A stretch of DNA of 55,628 nucleotides, from the NCBI GenBank assembly GCA_903925285.1, contig CAIYET010000527.1:1-55628 (forward strand), written 5' to 3'. Below the pieces are notes generated by a model, which searched no databases, had not been told where the DNA came from, and saw only the letters and a program-made list of their open reading frames with translations. The translations under genes and the position numbers were made by a program. The stretch comes from Candidatus Hydrogenedentota bacterium. GTDB taxonomy: Bacteria > Hydrogenedentota > Hydrogenedentia > Hydrogenedentales > SLHB01. This document shows, piece after piece, positions 10,901 through 16,926 of the stretch. The number at the start of each line of letters is the position of its first letter. Position 1 is the stretch's first letter.

Positions 10901-11871
10901 ACCTTCGTGGGCCAGATCCGGTCGCCTATCTCGAACTCCGACACCGGAACAGGGCTTGTATCCGGCAGGTATTTCCGAACTTCCACGATCTGAATGCCCA
11001 GGAAATCTTCGGGGACGCTGGGGGGATCCACGGTATTGAATTCGAGCACGGCAATCCCGGCGTTCTGCCGTGCGCACAGCGACTTGCTTGGGCCGGCCTG
11101 TTCGACCCACAAGTACCGCATGTCATCCTCCGATCCCGGATTGCCGAGAGGCTCATCATAGGGAATCTGCTGCGTATGGTGGACCACCACATGGGGCACG
11201 CCCGAAAGGTCCACTTTCGGCGCGCCCGTCGGCGCACCGGCCGCTCCCGCGCCGTGGGTCCAGTAGATCGCCATGGGCGTATGTTCGCGCAGATAGGAGA
11301 CCAGGTAGGTAACTTCCTGACTTTCACCGGGGTTGCTCTCCTTGTTCCATTCCACTTTAAGGAAACCTGATTGGAGCGCTATCAACTTGTGCGCATGCGC
11401 GATCCAGAACGCCTTGGGATAGATCGCGCCTGCGTCTACGGACTTTGGTGCAGCAAAGCGCTGAGATCCCTCGACCGTCTCGAGGTCGGCCCAGGCCGGA
11501 GGCGCCAACTCGCCGCCCATGCTCGCATCAGGCTTGCGCAACAGATTGGTCTGGAAGGGCTGGCCGAACGAGACGATCTCGAAACCATATTGGCCAGCCG
11601 GAATCGGTGGGGCGCTGGCTGTCCGGACAAGCCCGCCGATGGGCGTCGTGGAAAGCGGCGCCACGTCCCCCGTCACGCCAGACAGGGCTGGAGCGCTCGT
11701 ATACCACACGTTCTTGTAGTCTGGGGAGCCGGCAAGACCTTCGAGAACCGTCCCGTGGGCGGCCAAACACAGCCCGCAGAACAGCAGGTAAACTGCTACC
11801 GCCTCACGCACACGACCGAAGCCCAACGCTCCCGCCTCATACCTGAACTTCCCGGCAACGCGCTGTGTCAT
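4948..11871 (-). CDS. Giant exported protein with Tc-toxin A-subunit-like helical pore region
   Basis: The protein is 2307 aa. The start at 11871 is preferred over an upstream ATG at 11937 because GGGAGA lies just before it and it gives a signal peptide (AVAVYLLFCGLCLAAHG). The N-terminal roughly 1500 residues are mixed beta/alpha with no domain I recognise. I see no neuraminidase-like or VRP1 signature. Residues about 1700-1780 are heptad-rich helices (TRVRYEQALREYDNLLAQ). A hydrophobic Ala/Gly stretch follows at about 1780-1820 (AAHIATVIANAG, LPLAVGLATDA), then another long helical stretch to about 1970. The C-terminal 190 residues look like a beta domain with KIRSVGVWF near its start and VSDIKIFFQTYAYS near its end. 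These resemble the IKSVSV and SDVILHIRYT strands of the TcA domain that binds TcB. Size, the helix-tip-helix layout and the coupled TcB-like gene downstream support a TcA-like translocator. Primary similarity is weak, so a structural comparison would decide. Confidence 0.65.
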   Translation of the reverse strand: MTQRVAGKFRYEAGALGFGRVREAVAVYLLFCGLCLAAHGTVLEGLAGSPDYKNVWYTSAPALSGVTGDVAPLSTTPIGGLVRTASAPPIPAGQYGFEIVSFGQPFQTNLLRKPDASMGGELAPPAWADLETVEGSQRFAAPKSVDAGAIYPKAFWIAHAHKLIALQSGFLKVEWNKESNPGESQEVTYLVSYLREHTPMAIYWTHGAGAAGAPTGAPKVDLSGVPHVVVHHTQQIPYDEPLGNPGSEDDMRYLWVEQAGPSKSLCARQNAGIAVLEFNTVDPPSVPEDFLGIQIVEVRKYLPDTSPVPVSEFEIGDRIWPTKVDIPKDEAKAVVTRGGTGSGDYIYQHVLTGAVDEGAVFAVKKTDQTASPNPNPYLKAEVVWHRLSDAAQAVQDLRIRWPYEVGRYQFDWPDDSQVQWYVRGPTTHLGPSVPTDATRNPHLMTYQESISTEDGGGVASLAGNMFSATGACRALLQYLPGGPQGMGGVLFQVVRCMRHNNGDFFPDFGTFYSKDIGNEIIDPHHEPPLSERPGYLYVVDGPSGSPRDDVYDWEVYDGNNGVDPLKTTGVTGQIIGVNTGHFEAWWYNLDPQGVAWPSLVKRYDVQWPAIPTAEIDVADQNGTGPINPLVNKNWEMYTQNHPERPGFNPNDEHALILPPAGAKDKTDPVMAIFALRYDLGTPSTSLPYVLLKYHDAGNMWRFNVYKVGLGDLLYTGDAGLVIQAPYPFRLPGFTYWPTSQPVSGPHWRDHFGTLWAKSAGDDGGTADIVFRLRYKVQAVASDPFWSPNLADLPNGTEPAPNTVLPWLDPDRDDVPADITYRISWPEAPEMAFADILVKAKPGITGALPAIQGQESVEIVYQQAVATGAGQSVKLIDYAKSREVNLDVLPGEISTDMELSSGLKVLTDLPPGLKERVRYDPLNGKLSFKGLFVEPSLGEYYVLLNVMTDTELLALKALSTDGPYRAAVTALRAACDSVINVAASSLVFDALALTTGYSTAPGYVTLAMQNNEALTSPVSLEIIKVRTDVLHAGQVAVIEPNCPFDERLLLKHKGDFAGEPGQYKFQWCWAVDQNGTPPAIGAGSPPQNWLFYDPSFMNGKIGAVSVSIQGPSLFALSDNWFICRYAKASDSTPNWSEWTPAQLAEGWIKRVMGEINPFTQRASGGGIEGAEDAIANYANKTVNTVVDMISQAGPRWEGNVPMNCTPTSLNELGLIEIYQTVLNRGIDLSIDGLPPIDYPPANNALLLAAGRLADLYMLLGNEAYADASDPTIAFGTDDGVYGSMATSIHCFMNMTDSLIAEELALLRGRDDALQPPISTLPVYNRLVWNFTHDINGGEVAYALNYNIQDGLGNVDGQINEADARAKYPQGHGDAWGHYLTAIKSYYKLLRHQNYTWIPRAEAVLVGGAPVTVDYLDERKFAKAAAAKAQAGSEIANLTYRYNYVADPNGQWQGYRDTNANRAWGVAEWGSRAGMGAYLDWVAGNAILPAEDPDPGHTGIQKIDRTTVTELRDIVGAYLDIQEEIDQADAGLNPLGLATNVVPFDIDPTGIDQGKTHFEQIYERAVKAMNNAIAVFNHASNSSQLLRRQADQVNAFQITVDDREFDFRNRLIEIFGYPYPEDIGGTGAYEAGYTGPDLYHYDYTDPNELVGQDPGPSREFQVDFQEPNVDANGGVSTTIRTVKFEVSNAGFGLVKPQTWTQMRKAEGELQTAHGDLIVTRVRYEQALREYDNLLAQIEDFAALLKAQYDVNAEEIAILNTAKDQQVSLNAAVLGARGRQVDYGNAAHIATVIANAGAEMLPLAVGLATDATSAARGAIKLAATAITESLNSSSQSAAVAELEQQQAKELVSLLTNIQLTSSRNEAGVKQMLAQLQQLVRNEITMRLDIYTQREMMMQASQRYLAALARGQRLLEERARFRMHTAANIQGYRYKDMAFRIFRNDALQKYRAQFDLAAMYVYLAAKAYDYETNLLGANKMAGQQFLSDIVKARSLGAIENGIPMTGGYDPGLADPMARMWYNFDSVLRGQLGFNNPQNETTQFSLRSQLLRIKTGSASRDLWRQTLEQHVVDNILDLPEFRRLCVPFSPALPVEPGIVIPFTTNINFGLNFFGWPLGGGDGAYDSSNFATKIRSVGVWFSNYNSLGSGMSQTPRVYLVPVGADIMRSPTSQQLHETREWRILDQKLPVPFQIGQGDIGGRDWIPIVETLTDNFAAIRRFGSFRAYHDSGSFNPAETINNSRLIGRSVWNTQWMLIVPAGTLHSDRQEGLMRFINGPLVGGQRTGEGVSDIKIFFQTYAYSGSKASDKDSGK

Positions 11872-11982
11872 GGAAGGCTCTCCCTCTTGTTCTGTGACGC
11901 GCACTTGATGTGCTACTATGGTTCCTGACATGCTCAAATCGTTTCGACCTTACGTGTAACCGCGTCTTAGGTCCAGCCTAAC

Positions 11983-12006
11983 GTGCTCGAAATACCGAGC
12001 GCCGCT
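11983..12006 (-). repeat. 24-bp element with small hairpin after collar gene 1
   Basis: An identical 24-bp sequence occurs at 13183-13206, in both cases overlapping the stop codon of a collar gene. Read on the minus strand it holds GCTCG-GTATTT-CGAGC, a 5-bp stem with a 6-nt loop. No U-tract follows, so it is not a clear intrinsic terminator. It may be an mRNA processing or stability hairpin, or simply part of the tandem duplication. Confidence 0.6.
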
Positions 12007-13075
12007 AGTACTTGACGATGTAGTTTACGTACGCATTCACCGGATGCGTATCCGGGGTGGAGGACGAAGACGCCGTAGCACCCGCTACATCGACCCACGT
12101 AGAGCTTAACGCGTCACTCGCCGTCGCCGTTATTCCAGTCATCGTGTAATTCGTGGAGTAGGTTTGATAGAGCGACGCTTTGTCTCCCGTGGCGTCGCCT
12201 GCGGGAACCCCTTCCGGAGCCTCGCCCTCCTTGGGCTGGTAGAGGAGGTAGGGTCCGAGTCGTTGAAAGTTTGCCGCAGTTGCACCAACGGAAAACATCG
12301 TCTTAAGACTTCCCTTGGCATGGTTATGACTGTCGCTGGATTCACCCTGAATGGAACCGACGTTATTGCCCGTGTTGCCACCGGGATTGCAGGCAGCGCG
12401 CGACACCGCTCCCGGGTCCCGTCCTGTGCCCCTATCCTCGCCGCGCAAGAACCGTCCGCGCAGGTCCGGAAGATTGAAGTCGAGTTCATCCCCGAGCGTA
12501 TTGGGGTCTCCCCAAGCAGTTCCCATGATGGCGTAAAGGTCTGGGTAATTGGCCTTGGTCACGGCTTCGCCGTGGCACCACAGCCAGCCGTCCGGTGGCG
12601 CCCCGGCGGCGGGGCCCGTATAGGGCATGATGGTCCCCGTGGGACAGCCATTGTTGGCCTTCATGGCGTAGGGGACGCTGAGCAAGCGCTGGCGTGGGGC
12701 AATCACGACTTCGGGGTCCCCTCCCTTCTTCACGGTTACCTCGAGGTAGCGCACTGAAGCGCTAAATGTCTTCTCGATCGGGCGCGGCGGAACCGCGTGG
12801 TCCTCCGGCCCCAGCACCACGTTGAAATACCCGTTCACCACGGGAACTTCGTCGCCGTGCCCTTCGCCAAAGATCTGCGGGCCCCAGATGAGATTTCCCG
12901 CAGTCGGATCGTCGTAGATCGAGAACTTGACCACATAGTTACCCGTGACCAGGGGATCGCTATTGGCATCAACCAGTTTCCCTTGATAGTTGATCAAGGT
13001 CGGCGCGGGCGTGGCCGCAAACGCCGAGGCCGCCAGAAACACTACACACATCACTGTCAGACTTTTCCGCATCAT
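12005..13075 (-). CDS. Secreted phage-tail-collar (Mdp-type) fibre protein, copy 1
   Basis: The protein is 356 aa. AGGAGG stands 8 nt before a double ATG, followed by a signal peptide ending near SAFAATPAP. Residues about 26-130 are a beta domain (LINYQGKLVDANSDPL) that is nearly identical in the neighbouring copy and often precedes collar domains in secreted fibre-like proteins. Residues about 145-356 are a phage tail collar/microcystin-dependent-protein fold (GTIMPY, DGWLWCHGEAV, FNLPDLRGRFLRGEDRGTG) ending in HPVNAYVNYIVKY. Collar domains form trimeric tail-fibre tips and are widely reused as secreted binding proteins. The gene follows a tandem duplicate and precedes the TcA-like gene by 133 bp. 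I infer a fibre or receptor-binding accessory. The ligand cannot be told from sequence. Confidence 0.88.
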   Translation of the reverse strand: MMRKSLTVMCVVFLAASAFAATPAPTLINYQGKLVDANSDPLVTGNYVVKFSIYDDPTAGNLIWGPQIFGEGHGDEVPVVNGYFNVVLGPEDHAVPPRPIEKTFSASVRYLEVTVKKGGDPEVVIAPRQRLLSVPYAMKANNGCPTGTIMPYTGPAAGAPPDGWLWCHGEAVTKANYPDLYAIMGTAWGDPNTLGDELDFNLPDLRGRFLRGEDRGTGRDPGAVSRAACNPGGNTGNNVGSIQGESSDSHNHAKGSLKTMFSVGATAANFQRLGPYLLYQPKEGEAPEGVPAGDATGDKASLYQTYSTNYTMTGITATASDALSSTWVDVAGATASSSSTPDTHPVNAYVNYIVKY

Positions 13076-13101
13076 CCCAGGTTCCTCCTAGATCGTCCAT
13101 T

Positions 13102-13165
13102 AGCAACCCTTTATTCGGGTGTTAACGCCTTGTCTGCGCTCTTTCGACGGGTTCAACTAGGCTAC
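13102..13165 (-). pseudogene. Duplicated 3' tail of the 637-aa protein gene
   Basis: This stretch repeats 14213-14276 with a few mismatches. It contains a copy of the last codons of the 637-aa gene (LNPSK), but the original TAG is now GAG and a TAG appears upstream in the frame. It is a by-product of the tandem duplication of the collar gene and shows that the duplicated unit included the end of the upstream gene. Confidence 0.75.
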
Positions 13166-13182
13166 CTAATCGCCTGTCTAAG

Positions 13183-13206
13183 GTGCTCGAAATACCGAGC
13201 GCCGCT
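13183..13206 (-). repeat. 24-bp element with small hairpin after collar gene 2
   Basis: This is the second copy of the 24-bp element at 11983-12006, with the same GCTCG/CGAGC stem. It overlaps the stop codon of the second collar gene on the minus strand. Confidence 0.6.
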
Positions 13207-14174
13207 CAATACTTGATAATATAGATCACGTTCACATTCTTAGGGTGCGTATCTGGCGTTAACTCGGCGGAAGTAACCCCGCTGACTGGCGTCATGCTAT
13301 GCACTTCGTCGTGCGGGTCCACACCGAACCAAGTTGCATTAAAGCCCACGTTCGCGCCGAAGCTGCCGCTGACCATTTCCGCGACAATTCCCGACCAATC
13401 ATCCACGCAGAACGCCGCTTTCAGGGAGCCTCCGCCGTGCGTGTGTGTTGTTTCATTTTGAAGAGACCCAACGTTATCCCCGGTGTTTCCTCCAGTATTG
13501 GATACTACGCGCGACGCCACTCCCGGGTCCCGCCCTGTGCCGTCACTCTTGCCGCGCAAGAATCGTCCGCGCAGGTCCGGAAGGTTGAAGTCATGTCCGT
13601 TGAGCGCAAGTGGGTTTCCCCAGGCAGTCCCAATGTTGGCGTAGAGGTCTGCGTAATCGGCTTTGTCCACGGCGGCCCCGTCACACAGCAGCCAGCCGTC
13701 CGGTACGTTTGTGCCCGCAAAAGGTAAAATGGTCCCGGGCGGACAACCGTTGTTGGCTTTCATGGCGTAGGGGGTGCTGAGCAGGCGCTGGCGCGGCGCG
13801 ATTATGACTTCCGGGTCGGCTCCCTTTTTCACGGTTATCTCGAGATAGCGCTCCGAGGCGCCGAATGCCCTCTCGATTGGGCGCGGCGGAACCGCGTGGT
13901 CCTCCGGCCCCAGCACCACGTTGAAATACCCGTTCACCACAGGCACCTCGTCGCCATGCCCTTCGCCGAAGATCTGCGGCCCCCAGACGAGATTTCCCAC
14001 CGTCGACGCGTCGTAGATCGAGAACTTGACCACGTAGTTGCCCGTGACCAGGGGATCGCTATTGGAATCGACCAGTTTGCCTTGATAATTTATCAAGGTA
14101 GGCGCCGGCGCAACCGCAAGAGCCGAGGCTGCCAGGAACGCCACACACATCAGAGTCAGACTTATCCGCATCAT
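13206..14174 (-). CDS. Secreted phage-tail-collar (Mdp-type) fibre protein, copy 2
   Basis: The protein is 322 aa. I start at the double ATG at 14174, which has GAGGAGA about 7 nt upstream, rather than at the ATG seven codons earlier. A signal peptide ends near ASALAVAPAP. The N-terminal domain is almost identical to copy 1 up to about residue 125 (LINYQGKLVDSNSDPL). The collar domain (GTILPF, VPDGWLLCDGAAV, FNLPDLRGRFLRGKSDGTG, then HPKNVNVIYIIKY) has diverged most in its last 100 residues. That is the part that would face a ligand. The pair looks like a duplication followed by diversification of the distal tip. It is probably co-transcribed with the upstream 637-aa gene (76-bp gap). Confidence 0.88.
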   Translation of the reverse strand: MMRISLTLMCVAFLAASALAVAPAPTLINYQGKLVDSNSDPLVTGNYVVKFSIYDASTVGNLVWGPQIFGEGHGDEVPVVNGYFNVVLGPEDHAVPPRPIERAFGASERYLEITVKKGADPEVIIAPRQRLLSTPYAMKANNGCPPGTILPFAGTNVPDGWLLCDGAAVDKADYADLYANIGTAWGNPLALNGHDFNLPDLRGRFLRGKSDGTGRDPGVASRVVSNTGGNTGDNVGSLQNETTHTHGGGSLKAAFCVDDWSGIVAEMVSGSFGANVGFNATWFGVDPHDEVHSMTPVSGVTSAELTPDTHPKNVNVIYIIKY

Positions 14175-14250
14175 CTCAGGTTTCTCCTCGCTCATGTTGT
14201 GGAGACAAGGGGTTGCAACCCCTTGTCAGGGTACCAACGCCTTGTCTGTG

Positions 14251-16164
14251 CTATTTCGACGGGTTCAACTCGGCTACAGGCGATATGCGCTGCAACCGAA
14301 ATCGGCCTTGCACTTGAATCGGATCCTTGTGGATGCCCGAAACGGTTTCGCTATACGTGCCGCCGAGTTGGGTGTCGCCCCAGCCCGCGACTTGCAGCCC
14401 TTCCGGGTCGTCTACCGTGAACGCCAACGAAATGGCGCGTGTCACCGTGTAGGATTCGCTGCCCGCAGGCAACGGATGGGCCGCGTCATACGAACTGTTC
14501 AGGTTGTCGTGATCGGGGTGATACAAGTGCTTGAAGGGGTTCACCGGGTCATTGTAGCCCAGGGGCACGGTGCAACTGAGCGAGGGCGTGGGCAGCGCGG
14601 GCGTCGGGAATCCGCCCGACATGGTAATCGGGGTGCGAAACCCAAACGCGGCCGTACTGATCCGTCGGCCCACCGGCACCCCGTCGCGCAACACGGCCCC
14701 GGAGAAGTTGGCCGCCAGCGCTTCGTCGGTCAGCAACACGAACGCGCCCGGCTGGTCCACAATCTGGACGGAAGAATTCGCTGGGTCGGGCTTATAGGTG
14801 CCGTCGCGCCACATCTGGATAACCTGCTGCAAGAGCCGCGCCGTGCCATTCGCATCCACGTGGACGATCAGACGGAGCTGAAATTCCGAGGCCGTCGGCG
14901 TCGGCGCCACGGACGGGAACTGAATGCGCTCGTCGACTTTGTTGACGACCGCAGTTCCCACCCATAGCCCAGCCCGGATGTGCGACACCGCTTTGACCCC
15001 AGCGCTCTTGGCTGCCGCAACCTCCCCAAGCCCGCGCGCCGTGACCGGGACAAGAACCGCGCTTCCGTCGCCATAGCTCAACTTGACCACTGCCTGATAA
15101 AGGTGACCGGTCTCGCCCGGCAGGGGCGCATAGGGCGTCATGTCGGCCCGCCGTACCGCCAACCGCAGTTGATATTCCTCACCGGCGGCCACATCCACCG
15201 TGACCGGAGCGACATACGGCGCCCATTCGAATGTATCGTATTTGTAGTATGACAATGGCACTATTCCGGCCAGGGCCGGCGCCGCCGGATCCGGCGGTGT
15301 CGTGGAATCTTGGACACTCACGATGCACGGCGTAACAGCGGCGGTTTCATTCTTCAACCGGATCGTCAGTTCGGTGAGCACGTCGCTGTATTCCAGGCTG
15401 CGCCCCTTGTCAAGGGTGAGCCGCAACGGCCCTTGGAAGTCGGATTGTCCCGAGGTGTAGACCCAAAAAGCCTCGCCTTTGGCGGGACGGGACGTTGCGG
15501 GATTCGCAACCTGCACCCATTGTCCCCCAGTCAGCCGATAGACGGCTTGGCCTGCGTGCGAAGTCGAAGCCATGAACAAGGCCTGGAACGTCGGGCCGCC
15601 CGTAGCGGCGACAGGAAATCCGACGAAGTTGAACGAGTTGCCCAGCCAGGAAAGCGGCCGCGCGACCGGACGACCGCGAACCGTCCAATCAAACGAGTCC
15701 GCCCCTCGCAGCTTAACGAGGTAGGGCTTTCCCCCTTGAATCGCGTGCAACGTTGTGAGCACCTTCAAAGGGCTGTCCAAAGAATAGTAGACGAGCCAAT
15801 CGTCGCTCTTGACAAGAACCTCATCAGGGCTTTGGACGTACTCCACAGCCGACTGCTTCGGGTTCCACTGGCACACCGCATCGACGGGAACTCCAGCGAA
15901 CACGGCATCGCACGTGTTCGGACTCGGCTCCGAATTCAGGAAAACCGAGTTCCACCCCGGCTGCAACGTAATCGTCTCGTCTATCCACTGGCCGCATGCA
16001 TCGCCGGAAACCCACAGTCCAAGCACGAGTGCCAGCACCAAGGTGTGCGCAAGGCTTCCGCGCCCCCGGAGGAGGCCGCAATTGCACGGTTGCCGCCAAC
16101 GGCGGCCTATTGGACCCAGCGGCCACGGAGTGAACATACATACGGAATGTGCCAACCATTTCAT
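14251..16164 (-). CDS. Secreted protein of unknown function heading the Tc-like block
   Basis: The protein is 637 aa from the ATG at 16164. The open frame extends further upstream, but those 92 codons look non-coding. A long basic N-region precedes a hydrophobic stretch (LAHTLVLALVLGLWVSGDA), so an exported protein is likely; the AGGAG 15 nt upstream of the start is distant. The mature N-terminus reads ITLQPGWNSVFLNSEP, a beta-rich motif often seen at the start of secreted proteins in planctomycete-like genomes. No catalytic motif was found. The body looks like successive beta-sandwich domains, with a run of proline-rich strands near residues 520-560. It lies immediately upstream of the collar pair on the same strand and is probably the first gene of the transcript. 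I do not assign a function. Confidence 0.8.
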   Translation of the reverse strand: MKWLAHSVCMFTPWPLGPIGRRWRQPCNCGLLRGRGSLAHTLVLALVLGLWVSGDACGQWIDETITLQPGWNSVFLNSEPSPNTCDAVFAGVPVDAVCQWNPKQSAVEYVQSPDEVLVKSDDWLVYYSLDSPLKVLTTLHAIQGGKPYLVKLRGADSFDWTVRGRPVARPLSWLGNSFNFVGFPVAATGGPTFQALFMASTSHAGQAVYRLTGGQWVQVANPATSRPAKGEAFWVYTSGQSDFQGPLRLTLDKGRSLEYSDVLTELTIRLKNETAAVTPCIVSVQDSTTPPDPAAPALAGIVPLSYYKYDTFEWAPYVAPVTVDVAAGEEYQLRLAVRRADMTPYAPLPGETGHLYQAVVKLSYGDGSAVLVPVTARGLGEVAAAKSAGVKAVSHIRAGLWVGTAVVNKVDERIQFPSVAPTPTASEFQLRLIVHVDANGTARLLQQVIQMWRDGTYKPDPANSSVQIVDQPGAFVLLTDEALAANFSGAVLRDGVPVGRRISTAAFGFRTPITMSGGFPTPALPTPSLSCTVPLGYNDPVNPFKHLYHPDHDNLNSSYDAAHPLPAGSESYTVTRAISLAFTVDDPEGLQVAGWGDTQLGGTYSETVSGIHKDPIQVQGRFRLQRISPVAELNPSK

Positions 16165-16226
16165 CTGCTTCTGGCTCCTATCAGTTACACTTCGCGCCGA
16201 CAAAAGCAGCCGGCAAGACTTCACTG

Positions 16227-16256
16227 ATGATAATTCATCACAACAGAGAACTACAA
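16227..16256 (-). promoter_or_regulatory. Possible promoter of the Tc-like block
   Basis: On the minus strand TTGTAG (16256-16251) and TATCAT (16232-16227) are 18 bp apart and would give a leader of about 55 nt before the 637-aa gene. The -10 matches 5/6 and the -35 only 3/6, so this is a weak candidate. Confidence 0.25.
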
Positions 16257-16535
16257 CTGCAACTCGAACATTACTGCACCGATAAACGGACGCACGCCGA
16301 CCGGGATGTGGAATCGAGAGAGACGAGCATTGCACACACCTTCGAGAGATCCTCCCTGCTGCGGCCCTTCTCCCCGTTCGTTCCAGAACCATCCCACCCG
16401 CCGCTTGCCATATCCTTCCTCCATCCGACTGCACCGTCAATGCCTAAACCGCGCTCCGGAACGCATGTCGTCACTCCTCATCGGAGAATGAATCCTCCAA
16501 CCTTGCGACGCCTACTCCCCAGGGACTGTTCTATT

Positions 16536-16719
16536 TACCCTAAAAAAGGCCATTGGAGTCCATGGACGCTCATCGAAAGTGTGGACTTTGTGGACGGAGT
16601 GGACGAGAATAGAATTCACCCAGCGGGTGAGTCCCATTTGCGTCCACTCCGTCCACAAAGTCCACTATGTCCACACTTTCAACGAATCCCCAGAGATCCT
16701 ACGGCCTTTTTTAGGTTTA
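16536..16719. repeat. Long imperfect inverted repeat built on GTCCACNNN units
   Basis: The inner arms are 16575-16605 and 16641-16680. The left arm is the exact reverse complement of the right arm except that it lacks 9 nt. The right arm is four consecutive 9-nt units (GTCCACTCC, GTCCACAAA, GTCCACTAT, GTCCACACT). An outer pair matches over 12 bp (CTAAAAAAGGCC at 16540-16551 and its complement at 16703-16714). The whole could fold into a hairpin of about 180 nt. It may be a MITE-like element, an insulating terminator or a binding-site array. Confidence 0.8.
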
Positions 16720-16762
16720 CCACATATAGGCTGAATTTGTCAAGGAGTCCTTCCCAAAAACA

Positions 16763-16790
16763 CGGCGACAATTGGCTTATTCTGAACAGC
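16763..16790. repeat. 28-bp sequence shared with the transposase-remnant region
   Basis: It matches 35404-35431 in 25 of 28 positions (core ATTCTGAACAGC). The other copy lies beside a dead transposase gene, so this could be the scar or end of a related lost insertion element. Confidence 0.6.
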
Positions 16791-16878
16791 ACTTGCAGGG
16801 AGTTGGCTGGCAGAAATCAGCGAATCAAGATGCGCGTATGGTCAAAAACTCAGCCATGATCCAAGCTGGTTACGCGTC

Positions 16879-16926
16879 GGCTGAATACTTTGAGCTTACG
16901 CGAAGCGAGACGCCTTTAGCTCAGCC
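16879..16926 (-). terminator. Nested hairpin at the stop codon of the 1783-aa gene
   Basis: On the minus strand GGCTGA...TCAGCC encloses GAGCT...AGCTC. The stop codon TGA is part of the outer stem. No U-run follows, so intrinsic termination is doubtful. Confidence 0.3.

Larger units (their letters stand above)
16165..16920. other. Intergenic region with repeats, no gene
   Basis: No reading frame here has a convincing start, codon pattern or recognisable product. The region holds the candidate promoter near 16240, a long imperfect inverted repeat (16536-16719), a 28-bp sequence shared with 35404-35431, and a hairpin at the stop of the 1783-aa gene. It divides the Tc-like block from the surface-protein block. 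Confidence 0.7.
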
